Source: JAJPHI01 sp035541875 (GTDB lineage: Bacteria; Desulfobacterota; Binatia; Binatales; Binataceae). Taken from it: a DNA stretch of 64,000 bases. Below the pieces are notes generated by a model. The model made no database searches. It was not told where the DNA came from and saw only the letters and a list, made by a program, of their open reading frames with translations. Made by a program: the position numbers and the translations under genes. Position 1 is the stretch's first letter, and each line of letters opens with the position of its first letter. The stretch lies in assembly GCA_035541875.1 (NCBI GenBank), contig DATKML010000009.1, positions 1 through 64,000 of the forward strand, given 5' to 3'. Shown piece after piece: positions 25,185-34,492 of this stretch.

Positions 25185-26641
25185 CAGGGATGCCCCTTCG
25201 GTTCTTTCAGTTGCGCGGTCAGTCGGAACTCAACCTTGCTGGAATCCGATCCTGCGCCCGCGTGTTCCACGGATATTGCGCTGAAGGTGCCGTCGCGTTC
25301 CAGCGATCGCTTGATATTTTCGACGGTCGCAAACGAGTCGACCGAGCCGTCGATCCTAACCCCGTTCTCATCAATTTCCACCGACGACGCCTGAATCGGG
25401 ACGTTGGCCGGGATTGCGCGAGAAAGCTCGACCATCACGTCGAGGGGCGACCCATGTCCAAGGTTGCCACCGAGAAGCTGCAGCCGCTTGGTCATCTCGG
25501 TGAGCTTCGCCTGAAGATCGGCGCGTGCCGTCGCCGGATTAGGGTTACCGAGAGCCGGCGTACTTAGCCGCACGATCTCGCTATCAATCACATGCAGCTT
25601 GCGCGCATTTATCGCGAGTGTGAGGGAGAAGTGCAGTAGGACCGCTACGATCAGTCCGATGCCGAGACCGACGGTCGTACGCAGCGGTCCGAGACCGCCC
25701 ATCTTGCCGCGATAAGTGAACTCGCCGGTGCGAAAATTCAACAGTTCGAGCGGGGCGACGGGAGCCTCTCCCAACAATAGCGCGAAGCATCCCGTGAACT
25801 TCTTTTGTTGTGGCCGAGCCCCGTGGATAAGCGCCGAATAATCGAACTCGCCCAGATCGCGCACTGGTACTTCGAGTGCGGCGGAGAGTTCCTGCTGTAC
25901 GTTCGGGATAGCCGAGGCTGGTCCGGCGAGAACCAGGTCCGGCGTCTCGTCGTCGGTGGTATGGGCCAAAAGGGTCTGGCGGATCGCACCGATGATAGCG
26001 TTGGCGCTGCCGCTGTTGCCGTCGGGTCCTTCGCGTAGATCGAGACCACGACTGATCGTGCGCATCGCGCGCGGTCTGCCACCGGTATCGAGGAGTACGA
26101 GAGAGGTGCTCACCTCGTCGAGTTCGACCACCAGATGGGATCCGCGCCTGCCATTACGTGAACGGGCCAGAAATCCGGCCAAGGCTAGGGAACTCAACGT
26201 AACGACCTTGGGGTCGAGACCGGCTCGACCAAGCATTTCGAGATGACGTTGCAATTCTTCCCGGCGCGCGAAGGCAGCAACGATCAGGCTATTCGAATCC
26301 TCTCGTCCGACGCGGGCGAAGGCGACCGCTGCGTCGTCAACGGCGAACGGCAGATGCTCCTCTAATGCGTACGGGACGGTTTGTTGCAGCTTGCGACGAT
26401 CGGTGAAGGGCAGGGTGAGCAGTCGCTGTGCGACGAACTCTCCGGGTAGCGCGCTTACAACCACGTCGCTCGGTCCAGCCTTGGCGACAATCCGGGCAAT
26501 AGCCTCGCTCAGGGTCGTTTCCTCGCCCGCGCGCGACTCTTCATAGACCCCCAGTAGATCGAGTGACTTGTACGTGCGATCGGCCATCGCCGCCCGCACT
26601 GTCTCATCGCCGATCTCCAAGGCCAGAATTCGTTGCCCCAT
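25184..26641 (-). CDS. gspL: Type II secretion system protein GspL (PilM/PilN-like)
   Basis: GspL couples the cytoplasmic ATPase GspE to the inner-membrane platform. The 485-residue product has an N-terminal actin-like domain (ILALEIGDETVRAAM at the start, VVSALPGEFVAQRLLTLPF about 60-80), a single membrane helix around 318-340 and a C-terminal periplasmic ferredoxin-like domain. Length and order match GspL. It follows gspK after 19 bases. Confidence 0.88.
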   Translation of the reverse strand: MGQRILALEIGDETVRAAMADRTYKSLDLLGVYEESRAGEETTLSEAIARIVAKAGPSDVVVSALPGEFVAQRLLTLPFTDRRKLQQTVPYALEEHLPFAVDDAAVAFARVGREDSNSLIVAAFARREELQRHLEMLGRAGLDPKVVTLSSLALAGFLARSRNGRRGSHLVVELDEVSTSLVLLDTGGRPRAMRTISRGLDLREGPDGNSGSANAIIGAIRQTLLAHTTDDETPDLVLAGPASAIPNVQQELSAALEVPVRDLGEFDYSALIHGARPQQKKFTGCFALLLGEAPVAPLELLNFRTGEFTYRGKMGGLGPLRTTVGLGIGLIVAVLLHFSLTLAINARKLHVIDSEIVRLSTPALGNPNPATARADLQAKLTEMTKRLQLLGGNLGHGSPLDVMVELSRAIPANVPIQASSVEIDENGVRIDGSVDSFATVENIKRSLERDGTFSAISVEHAGAGSDSSKVEFRLTAQLKEPKGHP

Positions 26642-26660
26642 CTAACCGCCAGCCCTCCCT

Positions 26661-27650
26661 CTAATCCTCATGCCAGCTGGCGAGGATAAATCCGGCACCC
26701 CGCGGCTGCATCGAGATCCGTTTGAAGGTTGAGTAGATACGTTTTCGCGCTCCGGCGAAATCCCCTTCGCCGGTTATCGTAAAGTATGTGCTCGTTACGG
26801 TTAAGAGGCTCTGGAGCTTTTGATAGTCCGTGAGGTCCGGAACCATCTCCTGGAGTTTGCCGGTGTCGGTAAAGGGCGCGACCATTCGCGCTGCCAGAAT
26901 CGTCTTAACGAGATTCGGATCGTTTTCGAGCTGCGGGGAAAGTGCGGCCAATACCTCAGGAGAGGCGGTGTTGATGTTGACCTTCTGGGTCGGTGCTGCA
27001 GTGAAGACTTGCATCAGCTTAAAGAAGGTCACATCGTCAACGCCTTTGAGTAGACGAAGATCGTAAATAGTGGGCATCTGGCCGTTGCGCGGTTCATACG
27101 GCGGAAGCAGTTTCAAATAGTAGTCGGATTCAGCTCCACCAGCAGTCTCAATACTGTCAGGATCAAGCCAGTCTTGCAGGATTGGCAGCAGATCCATTGA
27201 AACGCCAATATTGGCGAGGAGTCGCTCAATTACCTGCCCCCATATGGGATCGACACTACGACTCTGGGGATTATAGAACAGGTTGATATTGACCTTCCGA
27301 TCATCGTCGACGATTTGCTGGGTAACGAACCCGCCGTCAAGCGGGATTGGGGGGGTTGGCCTTGCCCATATCTGATCTAGGCTGTCGTGGCCTGTAGAGG
27401 CTTTGGTTCCGCCGCCCGATTGCACCGAATCGGTCATCGCGCTCCGCTCTAACATCGCCAGTCCGACTTCCACTGCAGACTTCGAGAAGAAATAAGCGCG
27501 CAATTCATTAGCCTGATTAGCTGCGCTGCGATAGCCGAGAGCCGACGAGTTCGTAAAATCGATTACGAGCAAAGTCATCAGCGCAATGGAGAGCATTGTC
27601 GCGAGCAGGGCGACCCCTCGGCTGTAGCGTTTGGCTCGGCGCTTTACCAT
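26661..27650 (-). CDS. gspK: Type II secretion system minor pseudopilin GspK
   Basis: GspK caps the pseudopilus tip. The 329-residue product has an N-terminal hydrophobic helix after a short basic leader (SRGVALLATMLSIALMTLLV, residues about 10-29). Gly-Val replaces the Gly-Phe cleavage site and Glu5 is absent, as is usual for GspK. A large alpha-domain follows, with NINTASPEVLAALSPQLEND near residue 224. The start overlaps the gspJ stop. Confidence 0.9.
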   Translation of the reverse strand: MVKRRAKRYSRGVALLATMLSIALMTLLVIDFTNSSALGYRSAANQANELRAYFFSKSAVEVGLAMLERSAMTDSVQSGGGTKASTGHDSLDQIWARPTPPIPLDGGFVTQQIVDDDRKVNINLFYNPQSRSVDPIWGQVIERLLANIGVSMDLLPILQDWLDPDSIETAGGAESDYYLKLLPPYEPRNGQMPTIYDLRLLKGVDDVTFFKLMQVFTAAPTQKVNINTASPEVLAALSPQLENDPNLVKTILAARMVAPFTDTGKLQEMVPDLTDYQKLQSLLTVTSTYFTITGEGDFAGARKRIYSTFKRISMQPRGAGFILASWHED

Positions 27651-28306
27651 TGCGCGAAGGCCATTGGCAGCGTGACTACGGTAGAAAGCCGCACCGGCGA
27701 TCCGGTCGAGGCGACAGCTAAATCGATACTAACCGCTTGGGGAAGCTGACGACCCGGCGGTAGCGCCTGGGAATTCCAGGACTCGGTCCAGATATTGCCA
27801 TCAAAATATCTGAAATGGAGGGACAATAGGCTGTTGGTCAGTACTACCGATGAATTCCGCGCTAGTCCGCTCAGCGACAGACCGCTCGCCTGACTCCTCG
27901 CGAGGCTGAATTGCCCCCGTCGTCCAAGGCCGGCGGAGGCGGAATAAGCGACAATGTCTTCCGGCCCAAACCCTTCGATTGACCGGCGATGACCTGGATC
28001 GAGCGTCGACATGGTGAGTGAATCGAGCGGCACGTTGTTTTGCATCTGGCCGCGACCAATCATCAGGACGTGGCTGGGTAGATTAGGAGTCGCGACCGCT
28101 CCGCGAATTTCGTTGCTTATCTGCCAGAGAATCGAGCGGGCCTGCTGTTCCGCGGCGAGACGGTTTTCGGCCTGCGTCTTCCCTGCGGCAATGGCATGAA
28201 AAGATCCGGCCAGGGTCACCATGATGAGGCCCAGGATCGCGACCGCTACCATCAGCTCGAGCAGCGTAAACCCAGCGGCGTAGGGATATCGGCCAGGATG
28301 CTTCAT
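27644..28306 (-). CDS. gspJ: Type II secretion system minor pseudopilin GspJ
   Basis: A 220-residue prepilin with the peptidase site AAG-FTLLELMVAVAILGLIMV (cleavage after Gly12; Glu5 present). It is part of the I-J-K tip complex. It has the GspJ middle region LAAEQQARSILWQISNEIRG and a beta-rich C-terminus. It overlaps gspI by four bases (ATGA-type) and gspK by seven. Confidence 0.9.
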   Translation of the reverse strand: MKHPGRYPYAAGFTLLELMVAVAILGLIMVTLAGSFHAIAAGKTQAENRLAAEQQARSILWQISNEIRGAVATPNLPSHVLMIGRGQMQNNVPLDSLTMSTLDPGHRRSIEGFGPEDIVAYSASAGLGRRGQFSLARSQASGLSLSGLARNSSVVLTNSLLSLHFRYFDGNIWTESWNSQALPPGRQLPQAVSIDLAVASTGSPVRLSTVVTLPMAFAQW

Positions 28307-28761
28307 CCTTGAGATCCCGGAGTGGGCGCAGGCGAGGCTTGTCCCGGCGCAATCGAGCTGCCCTCAGGCGGAGATGGGTTGCGTAAAAACTCGACCAGCG
28401 TGAAACGGTCGCGGAAGCCGGGGCCATATAGAACACTCACACGCACTTTCTCGATATCGGGAAAGAGTGGGGACTGAACAACTTCGCGTTCCCAGCGGAA
28501 GTTGCGATACTCCCCGGGATAGAGCTGGGCAAAATCGCCACGGAACATCCCCGTTTGAGGAAAGCGATCAAGTTCCGCCTGTGACATCAGACCCTGCGCA
28601 AGCATCGCGGCTCGGGTCAGGTTTTGCGCCTTGATAACTGACTGGAGATTGGTGTGATGGAGTGACAACAATGCAGTCGCGGCGACGCCGATAAAGGCGA
28701 TCGCGATCATCACTTCGAGCAGCGTAAAGCCTGCGCGGACTGCATGCAGAGAGCGCTTCAT
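28303..28761 (-). CDS. gspI: Type II secretion system minor pseudopilin GspI
   Basis: A 152-residue prepilin. The leader ends VRAG and the mature part starts FTLLEVMIAIAFIGVAATAL. The C-terminal domain is short, with RWEREVVQSPLFPDIEKVRV and a Pro/Ser-rich tail. It sits between gspH and gspJ, with four-base overlaps on both sides. Confidence 0.9.
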   Translation of the reverse strand: MKRSLHAVRAGFTLLEVMIAIAFIGVAATALLSLHHTNLQSVIKAQNLTRAAMLAQGLMSQAELDRFPQTGMFRGDFAQLYPGEYRNFRWEREVVQSPLFPDIEKVRVSVLYGPGFRDRFTLVEFLRNPSPPEGSSIAPGQASPAPTPGSQG

Positions 28762-29366
28762 AGAGAACTTGAAGCCATTGCTTCAAGGCTGAGATCGCCC
28801 CGCTCAATCGCAGCCCTGCCGTTGTATGGATTAATCGCCAACGTGATGACATTGCCGTGCTCGTCGGTCAGGTGGATTAAAGCAGCGTCGGCGGTACCTC
28901 CGGGATAGTACTGTGAGCTGATCGTCCCGCGACGAATATTGCCAATTCCCTCGACCCAGACGTCCCGCAGACGCACTCCCGATGGAAGTTTTACCGGGCG
29001 TCCCGCCGGCCCTGTTTCGGGTACAAAGCGAGGCCTCCGAGTAAAGGGATCCATCCGCGTAACGAGGTAGGCGTTATTATCCAAGTCGAAGGTCAGACGG
29101 AGCAGAACCTTTTGTGCCCCGGCTTCCTCATAAAGATAGTTCGATCTCCCGGCCAGGCGACGTGCTTCACTCTTTAATCGCGAGCTTTGGTAACCGCCCA
29201 GATAAGGCATCGCTACCAAGAGTACGAGTCCCATAATGAACATCACCACCGCCAGTTCCAGCAGGGTGAAACCCCGGCTGTAACGGACTGAAGGGCGGCG
29301 GTTGATGAGTGGGGCTCGTCGCTTAAGAGCTACTGCCTTCGATATCAGCGTTTTTGCCCTCGCCAC
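28758..29366 (-). CDS. gspH: Type II secretion system pseudopilin GspH
   Basis: A prepilin with the cleavage site SRG-FTLLELAVVMFIMGLVLL, then a variable beta-domain ending LAINPYNGRAAIERGDLSLE. The frame is open far upstream (to 29615), but that part lies inside gspG in another frame and is not pilin-like. The only standard start after it and before the leader is a GTG at 29366, giving 202 residues and a 44-base overlap with gspG. The leader would be unusually long, so the start is uncertain. Confidence 0.78.
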   Translation of the reverse strand: MARAKTLISKAVALKRRAPLINRRPSVRYSRGFTLLELAVVMFIMGLVLLVAMPYLGGYQSSRLKSEARRLAGRSNYLYEEAGAQKVLLRLTFDLDNNAYLVTRMDPFTRRPRFVPETGPAGRPVKLPSGVRLRDVWVEGIGNIRRGTISSQYYPGGTADAALIHLTDEHGNVITLAINPYNGRAAIERGDLSLEAMASSSL

Positions 29367-29763
29367 CCTCTGCCCCGTCGGCGCCAAAAGATTTGAGCAC
29401 GTAGGAGTTGCCGTCGCTCTGGTAAAAATAGTTGTTGCCCCACGGATCGGGCGGGATTTTCTCCAGATAAGGTCCTTGCCAGTCGCGTACGTTACCTGAG
29501 GGCGAAGAGACCAACGCGTTGAGACCTTGGTCGCTGCTGGGATAAGAGCCGACGTCGAGATAATAGCGATCGAGGCCGCTCTTGATCTGCGCGATATCCG
29601 CCTGGGCCTTAACACGCTTGGCCTTATCGGTTGCGCTGCGCAGATTCTGGACCACGATCGTCGCCAGCAATCCGATAATCAGGATAACCACCATCAGCTC
29701 GATGAGGGTAAACCCCGACGCCACGCTTCGACGCTTCGCTATCGTTCTTTTGTCACTAGTCAT
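29323..29763 (-). CDS. gspG: Type II secretion system major pseudopilin GspG
   Basis: GspG is the main subunit of the pseudopilus that drives secretion. The 146-residue product has a basic leader ending ASG, then FTLIELMVVILIIGLLATIV with Glu5. The family's calcium-site and C-terminal region is IPPDPWGNNYFYQSDGNSYV. Length is normal. It lies 13 bases downstream of gspF. Confidence 0.95.
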   Translation of the reverse strand: MTSDKRTIAKRRSVASGFTLIELMVVILIIGLLATIVVQNLRSATDKAKRVKAQADIAQIKSGLDRYYLDVGSYPSSDQGLNALVSSPSGNVRDWQGPYLEKIPPDPWGNNYFYQSDGNSYVLKSFGADGAEGGEGKNADIEGSSS

Positions 29764-29776
29764 CCGCCTCGGCCTC

Positions 29777-31009
29777 TCACTGCATCATCTGGTTGAGCTG
29801 GAAAATCGGCTGAAGAATCGAGAGCATCATTACCAAAATCACGATACCCATCAGGATCGTCATGATAGGTCCGAGCAGCGTCGTTAGTTGCCCGAGCGAC
29901 GCGTCGACCTCGCGCTCGTAGTTGTCGGCCACCCGCTCCAGCATCTGCTCGAGCTCACCGGAACGCTCACCGACCTTAATCATTTCGATCAGTAGGGGAG
30001 GAAAGAGCCCGCTTTGTTGCAGCGTCTGGCCCATCCCATGCCCTTCGCGGATACTATCCCGGCTTTGCTCAACCGCATCGGCGAGCAGACCGTTCGTGAC
30101 TACGCGTTTGACCGCAGTCAGGGCCGGTAGCAGTTGCACACCCGCCTTCAGCAGGGTCGCCAGCGTTCGCGCGAAGCGGGCGCAGACGATACGCGTGATC
30201 GTCGGTCCGACATAGGGCATCCGCAAAATCCACTTGTCATAGAAACGTCGCCCCGACTTGGTTGAGAGTGCGAACATCGTGCCGGCGATTAGGCCGATGA
30301 GCGAAGCGACGATGACGATCCAGTCTTTGGAAAGGATGTCCGCTAGTCGGATCAAGACGCGGGTCATCATCGGCAGCACAGCATGCTGCTGCTCGAAGAT
30401 CGTTGCCACTTGGGGAATGACGTAAACGACGAGGAAGCCCATGATACCCGCGCCGGCGAGAATCATAATCACCGGGTAGGTCAGGGCGCCGCGGACTTTG
30501 CCGACGAACTCCGATTGCCGTTCACTATAATCGGCGAGACGATCGAGTACTGGTTCGAGCGCCCCGGCCGCTTCACCGACCCGCACCATGCCGACGTAGA
30601 GGTCGGAAAAGATATCCGGATGGGCCGCGAGCGCGTCGGCCAGCGACGATCCCTCGCGCACCCGCTCGCGTACCTGAGACAGCATCCGCTTAACATGCGG
30701 GCGGTCCGATTGCCCAGCGAGGGTGCCGAGAGCTTCGGTTAGTTGGACGCCCGCGCCAAGCAAAGTGCTCAGTTGTCGAGTGAGCAGTGCAAGTTCCGGT
30801 GGTGCGATACGGCGGCGAAAACGCGGTAGCCATTCGCGCGTTCTCTCTTCGACCGCGGCCGGGCTTGCGCCCGCCTCTTCAGCTAGGTCGGTTGGAAAAA
30901 TCCCGAGTTCTCGCAGCTTCCCCCGAGCGTTGCGGGCGCTATCGGCGTCGATTACGCCGTTAACGTTGCGTCCGTTGGGAGCGAGACCACGGTAGGCGAA
31001 AACCGGCAT
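29777..31009 (-). CDS. gspF: Type II secretion system inner-membrane protein GspF
   Basis: A 410-residue platform protein with the two repeated cytoplasmic helical domains of the family (LLTRQLSTLLGAGVQLTEAL about 75; FARTLATLLKAGVQLLPALT about 278) and three membrane helices (about 170-195, 220-240, 375-400). It begins MPVFAYRGLAPNGRNVNGVI, the usual N-terminus. It follows gspE after 33 bases. Confidence 0.95.
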   Translation of the reverse strand: MPVFAYRGLAPNGRNVNGVIDADSARNARGKLRELGIFPTDLAEEAGASPAAVEERTREWLPRFRRRIAPPELALLTRQLSTLLGAGVQLTEALGTLAGQSDRPHVKRMLSQVRERVREGSSLADALAAHPDIFSDLYVGMVRVGEAAGALEPVLDRLADYSERQSEFVGKVRGALTYPVIMILAGAGIMGFLVVYVIPQVATIFEQQHAVLPMMTRVLIRLADILSKDWIVIVASLIGLIAGTMFALSTKSGRRFYDKWILRMPYVGPTITRIVCARFARTLATLLKAGVQLLPALTAVKRVVTNGLLADAVEQSRDSIREGHGMGQTLQQSGLFPPLLIEMIKVGERSGELEQMLERVADNYEREVDASLGQLTTLLGPIMTILMGIVILVMMLSILQPIFQLNQMMQ

Positions 31010-31042
31010 CGTGTTGTTACTAAATCGGCAGCGTAGCCTCGG

Positions 31043-32758
31043 CTACGCGATATCTTCCTGCGTCACACGCAGCAATTCTTCAATCGTGGTTTGACCGGAA
31101 AGAATACGTTCAGCGCCGTCCTGACGCAGCAGCTTCATCCCGCGAGAGGTGCAGAGGCGCCGGATCGTCGCCGAATCGGCTTTGCGCATGACGAGCGCAC
31201 GAATTTCGTCATCCATCACCATCAATTCTTGAATAGCGGCTCGACCACGATAGCCGCTGTTGCGGCATACACGGCAACCGCGCGGCTTATAGATCGTTCC
31301 GGTTACCTGCGATGACTTGAGCCCGATCCGGCTCAGTTCGGTCTCTGTCGGCGTGTAGGGCTCGCGGCAATCAGGGCAGAGCATGCGGACGAGTCGTTGG
31401 GCCAGCACCGCAATAACTGACGAAGAGACGAGGAACGGCTCGATCTCCATGTCGATCAAGCGAGTTAGTGCGCCGAAGGAATCGTTGGTGTGGAGGGTCG
31501 AGAAAACCAAGTGACCGGTCAAAGCGGCCTGGATCGCGATCTCGGCCGTTTCGCTATCGCGAATTTCACCGACCATGATTACGTCGGGGTCCTGACGCAG
31601 GATCGAACGCAGCCCGTTGGCAAAGGTCAGATCAATCTTCGGATTAACCTGCATCTGGCCCACGCCCCGCAGCTGATATTCGATCGGGTCTTCGATCGTG
31701 ATGATGTTTTTTTCCGGCGAATTGATCCGACTGAGACAGGCGTACAGCGTTGTCGTCTTACCGGAACCAGTGGGACCGGTCGCGAGAATGATCCCGTGGC
31801 TTTGCCGGATCAGGCGATCGATACGCTCCAGGTTATCTCCGGAAAATCCGAGCCGGTCGAGATTTACGTCGACCACTGCCTGTGCGCGATCGAGAAGGCG
31901 AAGCACCAGCCGTTCGCCGAAAGCCGTCGGGATACTGGAAACGCGAATATCGATATCACGTCCCGCGATCCGCACGCGTATACGACCGTCCTGCGGCAAC
32001 CGCTTTTCCGCGATATTCAGTCCCGCCATGACCTTGATACGCGACGCTATCGCAGCGTGAAAGCGCTTGGGTGGAGAGAGCACGTCGTAAAGCATGCCGT
32101 CGACGCGGAAGCGCACGACCAGATCTTTTTCAAAGACCTCGACGTGAATGTCACTCGCCCGATCCTTAACGGCCTGTGAGAGCAGGCCATTGACCAGCTT
32201 GATGATCGGGGCGGCGTCGTCCGCTTCCAGCAGATCGCGTGGCTCGGAGGCCAGTTCGCTGGCGACGAGATCGAGGCGCTCCTCCTCGAGGTCGATCATC
32301 AAATCTTGAGCGGTCGTTGCGCTAGCCTGGTCATACGCCCGGTTAATCGCTTCGTCGATCACTTCGGTTGGAGCAACGACCGCACGGATCGGCTTGCCGA
32401 AGAGCACATGCAGATCATCCAGCGCTTCGTAGCGAGAAGGGTCGGCCATCGCGACGATTACCGAATCGTCGTCATGACCGATGGGCAGGATCCGATTCTT
32501 CTTCGCGTAGTTAATCGGAACGCGCGCAACGAGTTCGTTCTCCAGAGTGTTAGGGTCGATCTGCGCCTGAAAAGGCATCCAGTATTCCTGGGCCAGGGCA
32601 CGCGCGACTCTTTGCGGTTCGATCGCGCCCATCCCGACGAGCACTTCCGATAGATCCTGTCCCGGCTTTTTCTTCTGCCGGGCCTTCTCCAGGTCTTGAG
32701 GCGAAACCCAGGAACGGTCGAGCAGGATATCTTCGAAGCTTTTGCGTGCAGTCGCCAT
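31043..32758 (-). CDS. gspE: Type II secretion system ATPase GspE
   Basis: The cytoplasmic motor of type II secretion. The 571-residue protein has an N1E domain (KKPGQDLSEVLVGMGAIEPQ), an N2 domain with VNGLLSQAVKDRASDIHVEV, Walker A GPTGSGKTTTLYACL, an Asp box around IITIEDPIEYQL, Walker B region DPDVIMVGEIRDSETAEIA, and a C-terminal zinc site with CPDC and CRVC. First gene of this operon as visible. The usual upstream gspC and gspD are missing here. Confidence 0.96.
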   Translation of the reverse strand: MATARKSFEDILLDRSWVSPQDLEKARQKKKPGQDLSEVLVGMGAIEPQRVARALAQEYWMPFQAQIDPNTLENELVARVPINYAKKNRILPIGHDDDSVIVAMADPSRYEALDDLHVLFGKPIRAVVAPTEVIDEAINRAYDQASATTAQDLMIDLEEERLDLVASELASEPRDLLEADDAAPIIKLVNGLLSQAVKDRASDIHVEVFEKDLVVRFRVDGMLYDVLSPPKRFHAAIASRIKVMAGLNIAEKRLPQDGRIRVRIAGRDIDIRVSSIPTAFGERLVLRLLDRAQAVVDVNLDRLGFSGDNLERIDRLIRQSHGIILATGPTGSGKTTTLYACLSRINSPEKNIITIEDPIEYQLRGVGQMQVNPKIDLTFANGLRSILRQDPDVIMVGEIRDSETAEIAIQAALTGHLVFSTLHTNDSFGALTRLIDMEIEPFLVSSSVIAVLAQRLVRMLCPDCREPYTPTETELSRIGLKSSQVTGTIYKPRGCRVCRNSGYRGRAAIQELMVMDDEIRALVMRKADSATIRRLCTSRGMKLLRQDGAERILSGQTTIEELLRVTQEDIA

Positions 32759-32849
32759 TAGTTTTGACGCAGTCTTGTTCGCTTAATTAGACACGATGGG
32801 TCGCGCGAGTTGCAACATCAGATGCAACCGGAAAGCCCGATTTAATTGG

Positions 32850-33275
32850 CTAATAGTGCTGGACTGGTCCATTTCCCCCCGACGCGCCCAAGCCATAGCT
32901 GAATCCGGTTCCCTTCTTAGCAGGCATGGTGTGCTCCACCGTGTTCCATGAGACGAGTTTGCCATCAACAAACTTCAAATCGAGGAATTTGTCGGTGTCG
33001 CCCGGTTTGGTCGACGTGTACAGCAGTGTCGCAGCCATATCGTTGGAGTTAGGGAATGCTACGTAGCTCCAAATCTCTGTATTGTCGTCGATGTTCGTAC
33101 GCAGGTCTGGCTCGCCCCAATCCTCATGGACCTTCAAGGTGGGTTCGCCGACATTCAGCGAATGCTGCATTCTGGTCGTGCGGAGTTCTGAACCGGCTCC
33201 GTATATAACGCCGCAGGCATTGGTAAGGACGCCAAAAAGAGCAGTCACGCCGACATAAATAAGGGCTCGTCGCAT
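32850..33275 (-). CDS. Small lipoprotein, BamE/SmpA-like fold possible
   Basis: From ATG 33275 the product has 141 residues, a lipoprotein signal (MRRALIYVGVTALFGVLTNA then Cys21) and a body containing LNVGEPTLKVHEDWGEPDLR and EIWSYVAFPNS. The pattern glycine-x-x-x-V...WGEPD...W.Y recalls SmpA/BamE-type domains, but it is weak. The longer open frame upstream lacks a signal and is rejected. It precedes gspE on the same strand by about 90 bases. Confidence 0.65.
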   Translation of the reverse strand: MRRALIYVGVTALFGVLTNACGVIYGAGSELRTTRMQHSLNVGEPTLKVHEDWGEPDLRTNIDDNTEIWSYVAFPNSNDMAATLLYTSTKPGDTDKFLDLKFVDGKLVSWNTVEHTMPAKKGTGFSYGLGASGGNGPVQHY

Positions 33276-33421
33276 CGAAAGGATTTTCTTGGCGAGAAGC
33301 GGCTTTGTCAAATTTGAGCCTCCGCCGTCCGCGACATTGCATGCCCGCCCTGCAAACCAAATGATAGGGGGTCTTCCCAATCAAGCGAGATTTTGGAGCT
33401 TCAGGAGGAGTTATCGAAGCC

Positions 33422-33661
33422 GTGGCGAGCAAATTGAAGCTGGTAAAGGGCGCCTCTGAGCGCGGCACTTTAATCTATGGGATGCGGATGTTGCCGCCCG
33501 GCGCGGTAATCAACGTCGAGAATGCGCGAGCACATTTGGCGGATGGCGAGACGAGCTCCATCACGATGCATCTGATTGAAGGCACCCGTACCCAAATTCG
33601 TCGGCAGTTGCTACAAAGCATAGACGCGTTTTTCGAACTGCTGGACGAAGGCTCGAAATAG
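33422..33661 (+). CDS. Hypothetical protein (79 aa)
   Basis: A short frame starting with GTG, with AGGAGG some 13 bases upstream. It reads ASKLKLVKGASERGTLIYGM then LPPGAVINVENARAHLADGE, and ends in an amphipathic helix. I recognise no family. It is followed after 50 bases by the enoyl-CoA hydratase gene on the same strand, so the two may be co-transcribed. Confidence 0.55.
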   Translation: MASKLKLVKGASERGTLIYGMRMLPPGAVINVENARAHLADGETSSITMHLIEGTRTQIRRQLLQSIDAFFELLDEGSK

Positions 33662-33711
33662 GTGCGCTCGAAGGTTTGCCACCAACCGACAAAGGCGAGG
33701 AGAACGAAAAA

Positions 33712-34491
33712 ATGGACCTGAAGTACGTTAAATACGAGAAAAAAGATCATCTCGCATACGTCACGTTCAATCGGCCGGAAGTTATGAACGCTATGCACTG
33801 GCCGTGTCATGTCGAGATGGCCCAGGTATGGGAGGATTTCGTCGCAGACAAGAATCTGTGGGTGGCGATCCTGACGGGAGCCGGCGACAAAGCGTTCTCT
33901 GCCGGTAACGATCTGAAATACACCGCGGCCCATCACGGCGAGCCTATGCCGAAATGGAAGGGTGGTTTTGCGGGTATCACTGATCGTTACGATATCGTGA
34001 AGCCTGTCATCGCCGCCGTGAATGGCTTTGCACTTGGCGGCGGACTCGAAATCGCGCTTGCCTGCGACATCATCATCGCGGCGGATCACGCACGGCTGGG
34101 CTTGCCCGAGCCGCGCGTTGGCCTGATGGCGGGTGCGGGTGGGGTGCACCGGTTGCCGCGCCACATTCCGCTGAAAATCGCGATGGGGATGATGCTGACC
34201 GGACGACACATCACGGCTGCCGAAGCTCATCGCTGGGGCTTGGTGAACGAGGTCGTTCCTCTCAAAGAACTGATGCCGACGGTTGAGCGCTGGGCGACCG
34301 CGATCATGGAATGCTCGCCGCTTTCGGTGCAGGCGACCAAGGAGCAGGCGTACCAGGGATTACATCTCTCGGTCGAAGAGGCGACGGCCGGAAAGTACCC
34401 GGCCACGACGCGCCTGTTCAAATCGAAGGATCTGATCGAAGGGCCGCGTGCGTTTGCCGAAAAGCGCAAACCTAACTGGAAAGGCGAATAG
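33712..34491 (+). CDS. Enoyl-CoA hydratase/isomerase family protein
   Basis: A crotonase-fold enzyme of 259 residues acting on acyl-CoA esters, probably in beta-oxidation or a degradation pathway. The oxyanion-hole segments are AFSAGNDLKYTAA (about 65) and ALGGGLEIALACDIIIAADH (about 106). Glu is present in the EPRVGLMAGAGGVHRLPR region (Gly-rich, acidic position before RVG). The ATG at 33712 follows GAGGAGA; the upstream in-frame ATG at 33676 has no such site. The substrate cannot be told from sequence. Confidence 0.9.
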   Translation: MDLKYVKYEKKDHLAYVTFNRPEVMNAMHWPCHVEMAQVWEDFVADKNLWVAILTGAGDKAFSAGNDLKYTAAHHGEPMPKWKGGFAGITDRYDIVKPVIAAVNGFALGGGLEIALACDIIIAADHARLGLPEPRVGLMAGAGGVHRLPRHIPLKIAMGMMLTGRHITAAEAHRWGLVNEVVPLKELMPTVERWATAIMECSPLSVQATKEQAYQGLHLSVEEATAGKYPATTRLFKSKDLIEGPRAFAEKRKPNWKGE

Positions 34492-34492
34492 C

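Noticed and set aside
29367..29615. Upstream extension of the gspH frame
   Set aside because: It overlaps gspG in another frame, has a sequence unlike pilins and ignores the leader/cleavage site.
32759..33661. gspC/gspD candidates upstream of gspE
   Set aside because: The genes there encode a short lipoprotein and a 79-aa protein; neither has secretin or GspC features.
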